DNA from: Aestuariicoccus sp032586235
GTDB taxonomy: Bacteria > Pseudomonadota > Alphaproteobacteria > Rhodobacterales > Rhodobacteraceae
Assembly: GCF_032586235.1 (NCBI RefSeq)
Contig: NZ_JAWHTD010000002.1
Coordinates: 124,001 to 188,000, forward strand
Direction of reading: 5' to 3'
Length of the DNA: 64,000 bases
Below are positions 25,166 through 33,900 of the stretch, one piece after another; within the stretch, counting starts at the first letter, position 1; every line of letters begins with the position of its first letter. The notes under the pieces are model-generated. The model was not told the DNA's origin. It made no database searches and saw nothing but the letters and a program-made list of their open reading frames with translations. The position numbers were made by a program, and so were the translations under genes.

Positions 25166-25211
25166 CGCGGGTGATGGACGTGGGCGCCGGGAATGATTAT
25201 CTGTCCCGCCC

Positions 25212-25685
25212 ATGGCCAAGAAACCCGACAACCCCAACTACAAGGTAATCGCCGAGAACCGGCGCGCGCGGTATGATTACGCGATCGAGGACGATCTCGA
25301 ATGCGGGATCCTGTTGCAGGGCTCCGAGGTCAAATCCCTGCGCGAGAACCCGTCGAACATCGCCGAGAGCTATGCCGCCGTAGAAAACGGCGAGCTTTGG
25401 CTGGTCAATTCCTACATAGCGCCCTACGAGCGCGCCATGTTCGGCCACGAGGAGCGCCGCCGCCGCAAGCTGCTGGTCAGCAAGAAAGAACTGGCGCGGC
25501 TCTGGAACGACACGCAGCGCAAGGGCATGACGCTGGTCCCGCTGGTGCTTTATTTCAACCACAAGGGCATCGCCAAGCTGAAGATCGGCATCGCCAAGGG
25601 CAAGAAGACCGTCGACAAGCGCGAGAGCGAGGCCAAGCGCGACTGGAACCGGCAAAAGCAGCGGCTGCTCAAGCAGGGCGGCTGA
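25212..25685 (+). CDS. smpB: SsrA-binding protein SmpB
   Basis: Protein of 157 residues that binds tmRNA and helps rescue stalled ribosomes. Typical features: VIAENRRARYDYAIEDDLECGILLQGSEVKSLRE near the start (here split: the YAIED...GSEVKSLR core), KKELARLWNDTQRKGMTLVP in the barrel, and a basic C-terminal tail KRDWNRQKQRLLKQGG. Length and start (MAKKPDNPNYK) are normal. The tmRNA gene itself is not in this window. Confidence 0.97.
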   Translation: MAKKPDNPNYKVIAENRRARYDYAIEDDLECGILLQGSEVKSLRENPSNIAESYAAVENGELWLVNSYIAPYERAMFGHEERRRRKLLVSKKELARLWNDTQRKGMTLVPLVLYFNHKGIAKLKIGIAKGKKTVDKRESEAKRDWNRQKQRLLKQGG

Positions 25686-25797
25686 GGCGGCGAGCCGTAC
25701 CTGCGCCCGGTCACAGTGCAAACGGCCGCAGCCCTTGTCAGTGAGGCCATTGACCCTTATGGACATCGGCGTAATCCACGCTGTCCCGGGGGTGCCG

Positions 25798-26655
25798 ATG
25801 CTGCAAGACGATCCCAAAACGCTGGTCTCGACCGACTGGCTGGCGCGGCATCTCAGGGATCCCGATCTGCGCATTCTCGACGCCAGCTGGTATCTGCCGG
25901 ACATGGGCCGCGACGGGCGCGCCGAATATCAAGAGGCGCATATCCCCGGTGCGCGCTATTTCGACATCGACGATATCAGCGACAGCCGCTCGGACCTGCC
26001 GCATATGGCCCCGCCGATCGAGAAATTCATGTCGCGCCTGCGCGCCATGGGGGTGGGGGACGGCCATCAGGTCGTCGTCTATGACGGCGCGGGGATGTTT
26101 TCGGCGGCCCGGGTCTGGTGGCTCTTCCGGCTGATGGGGCAGCAGGACATCGCCGTCCTGGACGGTGGCCTGCCCAAGTGGATCGCCGAGGGCCGCGAAA
26201 CCGAGGATCTGCCGCCGGTGGTGCGTGACCGGCACATGACGGTGCGCCGCCAGAACCAGCTTGTGCGCGACGTGACCCAGGTCAGCCAGGCCTCTAAACT
26301 GCGCAATGCCGAAATCATCGACGCGCGCTCTGCCGCGCGGTTCCGGGGCGAGGCGCCCGAGCCGCGCGAGGGCCTGCGCGCCGGTCACATCCCGGGCTCG
26401 AAGAACGTGCCCTATGACAGCCTCTTCAACGACGTTGGCACCATGAAGGACACAGACGACCTGCGCGCCATTTTCGAGGCCGCTGGCGTCGATCTGTCCA
26501 AGCCCGCCATCACCACCTGCGGATCCGGCGTGACCGCCGCGATCCTGTCCCTTGCGCTTGAGCGTTTGGGCAAGACCGACCATTCCCTTTATGACGGGTC
26601 CTGGAGCGAATGGGGCGCCTTCCCCACGCTGCCCGTCGCCACCGGAGAAGACTGA
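25798..26655 (+). CDS. sseA: 3-mercaptopyruvate/thiosulfate sulfurtransferase (two rhodanese domains)
   Basis: Sulfurtransferase of 285 residues with an inactive N-terminal and an active C-terminal rhodanese domain. The active Cys is C241 in the loop CGSGVTA, which is the mercaptopyruvate type (rhodaneses of thiosulfate type usually have CRKGVTA). RAEYQEAHIPGARYFDID is the conserved N-terminal segment. The ATG at 25798 is chosen because homologous sequence (DDPKTLVSTDWLA) begins there; an in-frame ATG at 25759 is an alternative. Its stop overlaps the aminotransferase start by one base (TGATG). Confidence 0.9.
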   Translation: MLQDDPKTLVSTDWLARHLRDPDLRILDASWYLPDMGRDGRAEYQEAHIPGARYFDIDDISDSRSDLPHMAPPIEKFMSRLRAMGVGDGHQVVVYDGAGMFSAARVWWLFRLMGQQDIAVLDGGLPKWIAEGRETEDLPPVVRDRHMTVRRQNQLVRDVTQVSQASKLRNAEIIDARSAARFRGEAPEPREGLRAGHIPGSKNVPYDSLFNDVGTMKDTDDLRAIFEAAGVDLSKPAITTCGSGVTAAILSLALERLGKTDHSLYDGSWSEWGAFPTLPVATGED

Positions 26656-27839
26656 TGTTCGAGACCCTGAAAGAGCAACCCGCCGACAAGATCCTGATGC
26701 TGATGCAGGCATTCAAGGAGGACCCGCGCGAGCAGAAAATCGACCTCGGCGTAGGGGTCTACAAGGATGCCTCGGGCAACACCCCGATCATGCGCGCGAT
26801 CAAGACCGCCGAGCAGCAGCTCTGGCAGGCCGAGACGACCAAGTCCTACACCGGCCTGGCCGGTGATCCGGCCTTTGGCGACGCCATGATCCGGCTGGTG
26901 CTGGGCGATGCCGTGCCGCGCGCCAATGTGGCGGCGGCGGCGCAGCCCGGCGGCACCGGCGCGGTGCGTCAGGGCTTCGACCTGATCCGTCAGGCCAACC
27001 CCGGCGCGCGCGTCTTCGTCAGCGACCCGACCTGGCCGAACCACCTGTCGATCCTCAAGCATATGGGCATCGAAATGGTGCCTTACCGCTATTTCGACGA
27101 CGACACCCGCGGCGTCGCCTTCGATGCGATGCTCGAGGACATCGGTCAGGCCAGAAAAGGCGACGTGGTGCTGCTGCACGGCTGCTGCCACAACCCGACC
27201 GGCGCGAACCTGAACATCACGCAGTGGAAAGAGGTCGTGGCCAGCCTGCAAAAGACCGGCGCAACCCCGATGATCGACATCGCCTACCAGGGCTTCGGCG
27301 ACGGGCTCGAGGATGACGCCGCCGCGACCCGGCTCATTGCCTCGTCCCTGCCGGAATGCCTGATCGCGGCGAGCTGTTCCAAGAACTTCGGCATCTACCG
27401 CGAACGCACCGGCATCCTGATGGCCGTGTCGCAGGACGCGGGCGCGCAAAAGCTCAACCAGGGCACGCTGAATTACCTCAACCGCCAGAACTTCAGCTTT
27501 CCGCCCGACCATGGCGCGCGGCTGGTGACGATGATCCTCAACGACGACGCCCTGCGCGCCGATTGGCAGGCCGAGGTCGAGGACATGCGCAAGCTGATGC
27601 TGACGCTGCGCGAACAGCTGGCGTCGGAACTGCAGCGGCTGTCCGGGTCCGACCGCTTTGGCTTTATTGCGCAGCACCGTGGCATGTTCTCGCGCCTTGG
27701 GGCGACGCCGGAACAGGTCGAAAAGATGCGGGTGGATCACGGCATCTACATGGTCGGGGATTCGCGCCTGAACATCGCGGGGCTGAACAAGACCTCGGTG
27801 CCGATCCTGGCCCAGGCGATCGTCGACGCGGGCGTCTGA
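26655..27839 (+). CDS. aromatic-amino-acid/aspartate aminotransferase (class I)
   Basis: PLP transaminase of 394 residues of the TyrB/AspC branch. The PLP lysine is K243 in SCSKNFGIYRERTG. The conserved HGCCHNPTGANL loop and GVGVYKDASGNTPI near the N-terminus match. In context (directly coupled to a mercaptopyruvate sulfurtransferase) it may transaminate cysteine to 3-mercaptopyruvate as well as aromatic amino acids or aspartate; aspartate aminotransferases are known to do this. The coupling is visible; the cysteine role is inference. Confidence 0.93.
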   Translation: MFETLKEQPADKILMLMQAFKEDPREQKIDLGVGVYKDASGNTPIMRAIKTAEQQLWQAETTKSYTGLAGDPAFGDAMIRLVLGDAVPRANVAAAAQPGGTGAVRQGFDLIRQANPGARVFVSDPTWPNHLSILKHMGIEMVPYRYFDDDTRGVAFDAMLEDIGQARKGDVVLLHGCCHNPTGANLNITQWKEVVASLQKTGATPMIDIAYQGFGDGLEDDAAATRLIASSLPECLIAASCSKNFGIYRERTGILMAVSQDAGAQKLNQGTLNYLNRQNFSFPPDHGARLVTMILNDDALRADWQAEVEDMRKLMLTLREQLASELQRLSGSDRFGFIAQHRGMFSRLGATPEQVEKMRVDHGIYMVGDSRLNIAGLNKTSVPILAQAIVDAGV

Positions 27840-27843
27840 CGGG

Positions 27844-29484
27844 TCAGGCGTCGGGCGTCACGCCCGCCTGCCGCAGCCGGATCAGCAGCCAAGCCGCGTG
27901 CAGATGGCGGAGCGTCACCGGATCGGCGCGCCGCCCCCGCGCGATCCCGCGCAGGATGCGGTTCAGCCGCCAGCGGAAAAGCCACGTCACCCGCGCCTTG
28001 GGCAGATCGCCGAGGTTGGCCCGCACTTCTTCGGCCAGAACGCGTAACGGGTCGGTTTCGTCCACCTCCTCGGCCTCCGGGACCGTGAAAGCCCCGTAGA
28101 CCGCGCCGGGGCGCGGGGCCAGGCCCTCGACCCGCGTCAGCGCCGCCAGATTGTCGGCTCCGGGCGACTTGCGCGGATCGTCGAAGGGCAGCTCCAGCAA
28201 CGCCGGCGCAAGGCTGGCCAACACGTCGTAATGAAACTGCAACCGCAGCCGTGCCTCCGGCGGGCGCGCATCGGCGGCGGCCTCGGCGAGCAGGCTGTCG
28301 AAGGGGCTGATCTGCGTCTTGTAAGTGGCCGCCTGCCCGCTGTGAAAGCGCGACCGGCTGACCCGCCCGAAGAGGTTGTAGATATCCCCGGAGTCGGAAA
28401 CCTGCTGGCCTAGATCGGCCAGCTCTGCCTCGAAATCCGCCATCCAGCGGGCCCGGTCGCCATGCCCGAAATAGCCATAGGCCTGCCGCATCCGGTCAAG
28501 GAACGCCTTGGTCTCGCGCGCGGTCAGCGGCCGTTTGTAGCCGCCGCCGCCGTGCCCGGTGATATGCAGATCGCGCGGATCGAACCGCCGCCTGGGCAGG
28601 CGCACGGGCGAATAGGCCCCGGCGGAGTGCCGTTTCCAAAGCGCGAGCGACGCCTCCGCGCTCAGCGGGATGACAGGCCGCATCGGCAGATCGTTCACGC
28701 CCAGATTCAGCGCCTCGGCCAGCTGCGTCACGACGCGGTGGTCCTCGGTATGGGCGGGATCGTCGAGACTGCGCAAGGTCACGCGGTCGCTCAGCCCGAA
28801 ACGATCCCGCAGATAGACGTAAAAGGCCGAAACCGCCCGACTGTCGACCCCGCCGGACAAATGGAAGAAGAGCCGCCGCTCGGGCCGCGCCTGCAGCGTC
28901 ATAAAGCGCGACAGCCAGGTGTTCAGAAAGTCCGCCAGCGCCGCCGGGTAATCCGCCCCGGCCTTACGCGCTTCCCGCCGGACCTGCAGCCGACTATCGG
29001 CGATCTCGATCCGCTCGTCACGGCCCAGCAGGCGGATTTCGCGCACGGGTGTGTGCCGCGTGGTCAGCTGCTGGAACAATTGCTTGCGCGACAGGAAGGC
29101 GGCCGAATGGGCCTTGTCCTCGGTCAGTGGCAGGCCCTGAGCGCGCAGGTGTTCGACCAGCGCGATAAAGGACTCCCCCACCGCCCAATGGCCGTCCTCG
29201 GCGTAGTAGAACAGATGCCGGTACCCCGCCGCATCCGAACTGACGCCGATCTGCCCCTCGGCCTGCCGCATCAGGATGTAGACACCGTCGCAATGCCACG
29301 GCAGCGGGCCGTGGCCCGCCGCCTGCCAGTCGCGCAATCCGGCCTCTCCGACGATGAAATCGGCCCCGGCAAAGGCGTAGCCGTCAAAGGCCAGCCCAGC
29401 CTCGGGCGGGGCCGCGGAGTGGATGAGAAAACCGTCTTGGCGGAACATGTCGGACCCGGGATGGCTGCGGCTCGCGGCTAGCAT
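27844..29484 (-). CDS. asparagine-synthase-like (ATP-pyrophosphatase) protein
   Basis: Protein of 546 residues with the central PP-loop SGGVDSRAVSAFYVYL (about residues 213-228) of the asparagine synthase C-terminal domain. The N-terminal 170 residues resemble a degenerate glutaminase-type fold (CDGVYILMRQAEGQIGVSSD), but there is no Cys at position 2, so glutamine hydrolysis is unlikely. Proteins of this kind occur in surface-polysaccharide loci of Alphaproteobacteria; the role here is unknown. The ATG at 29484 has a strong AAGGAGCG site. It lies convergent to the aminotransferase, 4 bases apart, and 27 bases after the ABM gene. Confidence 0.7.
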   Translation of the reverse strand: MLAASRSHPGSDMFRQDGFLIHSAAPPEAGLAFDGYAFAGADFIVGEAGLRDWQAAGHGPLPWHCDGVYILMRQAEGQIGVSSDAAGYRHLFYYAEDGHWAVGESFIALVEHLRAQGLPLTEDKAHSAAFLSRKQLFQQLTTRHTPVREIRLLGRDERIEIADSRLQVRREARKAGADYPAALADFLNTWLSRFMTLQARPERRLFFHLSGGVDSRAVSAFYVYLRDRFGLSDRVTLRSLDDPAHTEDHRVVTQLAEALNLGVNDLPMRPVIPLSAEASLALWKRHSAGAYSPVRLPRRRFDPRDLHITGHGGGGYKRPLTARETKAFLDRMRQAYGYFGHGDRARWMADFEAELADLGQQVSDSGDIYNLFGRVSRSRFHSGQAATYKTQISPFDSLLAEAAADARPPEARLRLQFHYDVLASLAPALLELPFDDPRKSPGADNLAALTRVEGLAPRPGAVYGAFTVPEAEEVDETDPLRVLAEEVRANLGDLPKARVTWLFRWRLNRILRGIARGRRADPVTLRHLHAAWLLIRLRQAGVTPDA

Positions 29485-29511
29485 GGCGCTCCTTCGCGTG
29501 CAACGACGGCG

Positions 29512-29856
29512 TCAGCCGTGGCAGGCGACGCTGTCCTCGGGCGCCTCGGCGCGGTCGAACATGCCGTAATCGCGCATGACGTGGCACACCTTCAGCCGGT
29601 AATCGCTGAAGACGCCGTTTCGCCCCTTGGATTGCGCCCGCCGGTGTGCCGCCAGCTTGCGCCAGCGGATCACCGCGTCCTCGTCCTCGAAAAAGCTCAG
29701 CGACAAAAGCTTGCCGGGATTGGTCAGGCTCTGGAACCGCTCGACGCTGATGAACCCCTCGACCTCTTCGACCATGGGCCGCATTTCGGCGGCGATGTCG
29801 AGGTATTCGGCCTTGCGCCCCTCGGCGGGGATGACTTCGAAGATGATGGCGATCAT
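29512..29856 (-). CDS. antibiotic biosynthesis monooxygenase (ABM) family protein
   Basis: Ferredoxin-like alpha/beta barrel protein of 114 residues (IIFEVIPAEGRKAEYLDIAAEMRPMVEEVEGFISVERFQSL region, WRKLAAHRRAQSKGR). ABM proteins include cofactor-free monooxygenases and stress-related enzymes. The start overlaps the stop of the NIPSNAP gene by 4 bases, so the two barrels are made together. Expression is probably set by the divergent ArsR-type regulator. The substrate is unknown. Confidence 0.78.
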   Translation of the reverse strand: MIAIIFEVIPAEGRKAEYLDIAAEMRPMVEEVEGFISVERFQSLTNPGKLLSLSFFEDEDAVIRWRKLAAHRRAQSKGRNGVFSDYRLKVCHVMRDYGMFDRAEAPEDSVACHG

Positions 29857-30176
29857 GATTTTGTCCCGTGTGGTGTCGAGGCGAGTTTCAGAAACGTCCG
29901 GTCCTCGCGCAAGAGGAACTTTTCGGCCTGGGCGAAGGCATAGTTTTCCTGCCCCAGCGGGTCGGCGGCCAGCCGTGCGCGGTAGGTCTCGTAGGCGGCG
30001 AGGCTGTCGATATTGTAGATGCCGTAGGCCAGCGTCGAGGACCCCTCATGCGGCGCGAAATACCCCACAAGATCGGCGCCGCAGCGCGGGATCGCCTGGC
30101 CCCAATTGCGGGCGTAGCGTTCGAACTGCGCCTTTTTCGTCGGGTCGATCTGGTAGCGGATGATGCCGGTCAGCAT
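29853..30176 (-). CDS. NIPSNAP family protein
   Basis: Small dimeric alpha/beta barrel protein of 107 residues. NIPSNAP features: IIRYQIDPTKKAQFERYARNW and YGIYNIDSLAAYETYRARL. Function of bacterial members is unknown. The ATG at 30176 follows AGGAGACCCC, a good ribosome site, and the longer upstream frame crosses the divergent regulator so is not used. First gene of the NIPSNAP-ABM pair; the ArsR regulator starts 72 bases away on the other strand, a pairing often seen for this family. Confidence 0.82.
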   Translation of the reverse strand: MLTGIIRYQIDPTKKAQFERYARNWGQAIPRCGADLVGYFAPHEGSSTLAYGIYNIDSLAAYETYRARLAADPLGQENYAFAQAEKFLLREDRTFLKLASTPHGTKS

Positions 30177-30213
30177 GGGGTCTCCTGTGTGTTGACTTTG
30201 CCTTGCTACGGCA

Positions 30214-30247
30214 TTGACCGCGGCGAATGCTTCGTTCAGTATCGAAC
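30214..30247 (+). promoter_or_regulatory. promoter and operator candidate for the ArsR gene
   Basis: TTGACC (30214-30219), a 17-base spacer and CAGTAT (30237-30242) end 6 bases before the arsR-type ATG, which would make the transcript leaderless. No Shine-Dalgarno is visible. An imperfect palindrome GTTC-N6-GAAC (30234-30247) covers the -10 region and would let the regulator repress itself and the divergent NIPSNAP pair. Confidence 0.45.
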
Positions 30248-30248
30248 T

Positions 30249-30938
30249 ATGAAAGACGGACCCGACATTGCCCGCGTGGCCGCGCTGATCGGCGATCCGG
30301 CGCGCGCGAACATCCTGACGGCGCTGATGGGCGGCAAGGCGCTGACGGCTGCGGAACTCGCGACCGAGGCCGGGATCACGCCGCAGACCGCCAGCGCGCA
30401 TCTGGCGCGGCTCGAGGCGGGCGAGCTTGTGCGGATTTGCAAACAGGGGCGGCACAAATACGTCACACTGGGCTCTGATGCTGTGGCCGGGGTGCTCGAG
30501 GCGCTGATGGGGCTCTCGGCGGGCAGTGGCCACCTGCGCACCCGCACCGGTCCGCGCGACGCCGATCTGCGCCGCGCCCGGATTTGCTACAACCACCTGG
30601 CCGGGGATCGCGGCGTGCAGATGTTCGACAGCCTGATCGCGCGCGGCATCCTGACGGCCGAGGCCGACCGCGTCGCCCTGACCCCGGAGGGCGAGGACTT
30701 CGCGGCGGGTTTCGGGGTCGACCTCGACGCGCTGCGCCGCAACCGCGCGCCGCTCTGCCGGGCCTGCCTCGACTGGTCCGAGCGGCGCACGCATCTGGCA
30801 GGCTCGCTGGGCCGCGCCTTTCTGCAACGGATGTTCGAAACCGGCTGGGCGCGGCGCGATCCGGACAGTCGGGTGATCCGCTTCACGCCCCCGGGCGACC
30901 GCGCCTTCGCAAAGGCCTTTCCGGCCCCCGTCGCCTAA
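30249..30938 (+). CDS. ArsR-family helix-turn-helix regulator
   Basis: Transcription factor of 229 residues. The winged HTH occupies residues about 5-90 (DPARANILTALMGGKALTAA; AGITPQTASAHLARLEAGEL; CKQGRHKYVTL). No metal-binding Cys pair is in the usual alpha3/alpha5 positions. The C-terminal half (95-229) holds a CxxC-like RAPLCRACLDW and a helical extension, as in the longer ArsR proteins paired with NIPSNAP/ABM genes. It is divergent from that pair and probably controls it. The 3' end overlaps the truncated dnaE2 by 4 bases. Confidence 0.85.
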   Translation: MKDGPDIARVAALIGDPARANILTALMGGKALTAAELATEAGITPQTASAHLARLEAGELVRICKQGRHKYVTLGSDAVAGVLEALMGLSAGSGHLRTRTGPRDADLRRARICYNHLAGDRGVQMFDSLIARGILTAEADRVALTPEGEDFAAGFGVDLDALRRNRAPLCRACLDWSERRTHLAGSLGRAFLQRMFETGWARRDPDSRVIRFTPPGDRAFAKAFPAPVA

Positions 30939-33900
30939 TCCGGCGCGGCGCGGGTCTCGGGAACCGGAAACTGCCGGCGGGGGCCTTTCGCACCCGTGGC
31001 GGCTTTCTTCCGCCCCCTCGTTTCACTGATCCCCAAATATCCCGGGGGAGCCGATCTTCGATCGGCGGGGGCAGCGCCCCCGGCACCGCCCGCCCCGGCA
31101 CCGCCCGCCCCGGGCGTCAGCACATGCCGCAAGAGCGCGACCGGATGCCGCCGCAGGGTCAGGCGCAGGGCGACGTAATCCTCGACCACCTCTTCGCCTT
31201 CGGTCATGGCGGGCAGGTGGGCGGCGGGTTCGTCGATGATCTCGCCGTCGATATCCCCGGCAAAGAGCGGCAGGGGCTTGTCCGACGCCAGCGCCTTGGC
31301 CTCCCACAGCGCGTCGCGGCGGGCAAGGCCCAGATCGCGAAAGGCGTCCGCCTCGGCCAGCCGGGTCAGCGTGGCGGGGCCCAGCCCCGCCTTGCGCCAG
31401 ACGTCGCGCACCGATCCATAGCCGTTGCCGCGCGCGGCGGTCAGCCAGCTGGCGTCCTCTTCGCTCAGCCCCTTGATCTGGCGGAACCCCATCCGCAGGG
31501 CCAGCCCGCCGTGGCCATCGGGCTCCATAACGTTGTCCCAGAAACTGGCGTTGACGCAGACCGGGCGCACGGTGACCCCATGTTCGCGCGTGTCGCGCAC
31601 GATCTGGGCGGGGGCGTAGAAGCCCATGGGCTGGGAGTTCAGCAGCGCGCAGGCGAAGAGGCCCGGGTGGTGATGCTTGAGCCAGCTCGACGCATAGACC
31701 AGCAGCGCAAAGCTGGCGGCATGGGATTCCGGAAAGCCATAGGACCCGAAGCCCTCGATCTGGCTGAAACAGCGCTCGGCGAACTCCGCATCATAGCCGT
31801 TCCGCGCCATGCCCTTCAGAAACCGGCCGCGGAATTCGCTGACGCTGCCGTGTTTCTTGAAGGTGGCGAGGCTGCGGCGCAGCCGGTCGGCCTCGGTCGG
31901 GGTGAAGCCCGCGCCGGTGATGGCGATCTGCATCGCCTGCTCCTGAAACAGCGGCACCCCCAGCGTCTTGCCCAGCACCTGGCCTAGGTCGTCCGAGGGA
32001 AACTCGACCTTTTCCTCGCCGTTGCGGCGGCGGATATAGGGATGCACCATGTCGCCCTGGATCGGGCCGGGTCGGATGATGGCGACCTCGATCACCAGAT
32101 CGTAGAAACAGCGCGGCCGCATGCGCGGCAGAAAGTTCATCTGCGCACGGCTTTCGACCTGAAAGACCCCGATGGTGTCGGCGCGGCACAGCATGTCGTA
32201 GACGCGCGGATCCTCAGGCGGCAGCGTGGCCAGCGTGTGGCTCTGGCCGTGGTGCTGCTTCAGCAGATCAAAGGCCTTGCGGATGCAGGTCAGCATCCCC
32301 AGCGCCAGCACGTCGATCTTGAGGATGCCGAGGCTGTCGATATCGTCCTTGTCCCAGCAGATTACGGTGCGGTCCTCCATCGTGGCGTTCTCGATCGGCA
32401 CCAGCTCGTCCAGCCGCCCTTCGGTGATGATGAAGCCGCCGACATGCTGGCTGAGGTGGCGGGGGAAGCCGATGATCTCGAAGATCAGCTCCATCGTCAG
32501 CCGCAGCCGCCGGTCGTTCGGGTCGAGCCCGATCTCGCGCATGCGCTGATCTTCCAGCCCGTTGGTGCTGAAGAACCCCCAGAGCTGCGAGGACAGCGCG
32601 CCGATGGTGTCCTGGCTCAGCCCCATGGCCGCGCCGACCTCGCGGATGGCGCGCTTGCCGCGATAGTGGATCACCGTGGCGCAGAGGCCCGCGCGGTGCC
32701 GGCCGTAGCGGTCGTAGATGTGCTGGATCACCTCTTCGCGGCGCTCGTGTTCGAAATCGACGTCGATGTCGGGCGGCTCGTCGCGGGCCTCGGACACGAA
32801 ACGTTCGAACACCATGGTGCCGATCTCGGGGGAGACGGAGGTGACGCGGAGGCAATAGCAGACCACCGAATTGGCCGCCGATCCGCGGCCCTGGCAGAGG
32901 ATGCCCCGATCGCGGGCAAAGGCGACCACGTCGCGGACGGTGAGGAAATAGGGCTCGTATTTCAGCTTGGCGATGAGGGCGAGTTCGTGCTGCAGCAGGC
33001 GGCGCACCTTGTCGGGCGCGCCCTGCGGGTAGCGCCAGTTGAGCCCCTCGTGCGCCAGGCGCGACAGCCGCTGGGTGGCGGTTTCATCGGCCGTGATCTC
33101 GGAGGGGTATTCATAGCGCAGCTGGCCCAGATCGAAGGTGCATCTGTCGATCAGCGCGAGGCTGCGGTCGATGGCGGCCTCGTGCCCGGGCATCAGCGCG
33201 CGCATCTCGGGCCCGCTGCGCAGGCGCTGTTCGCCGTTGGCCAGCGCCGCGCGGCCCAGCCGGTCGACGCGGGTTCCCTGCCGGATCGCGCTCAGCACGT
33301 CGGCCAGCCGGCGGCGGCGGCCGTGATGCATGCGCGGCGCGGCGCTGGCCAGGGTCGGGATGCCGAGTTCGGCGGCCACCTGCGCCAGACGGTCGAAGCG
33401 GGCCCCGTCGCCGCCGTCGTAGCGCGGGCAGAGCAGCAGATGCACCTGCCCGGGAAAGCGGCGCGTCAGCCGTCGCGCATATGCGTACCACTTGCCCGCG
33501 CCGGGCGTCGCCGGCGGTGCCTCTGGCGGGCCGTGGAGGAGCAGCTCGAGCCCGTCCGCGCCCGAAATCAGGTCGTCCAGGCGCAGATCGCACTGGCCCT
33601 TGGCCGCCCGGAGCCGCCCCTTGGAAATCAGCCGGCAGAGCCGGGCCCAGCCCTCGCGGGTGGCGGCCAGCGCGGTGATCTGGATGCCTTCGGCAAAGAC
33701 CAGCCTTGCGGCGGGGATCAGCCGGGGCACGTTGCGGATATCGGGGGAGGGCGGCCTGGCGATGCCGTGGGGGCAGGGCGGGCCGATGGGGCCGTCGCGC
33801 GCCTCGGCCTCGGTACGTTCGGCGGCCTGCCGGGCGATGTCGCGGGTCCGGGTCCAGGCGCGCACGATGCCCGCGACCGAGTTCTCGTCCGCAATGGCGA

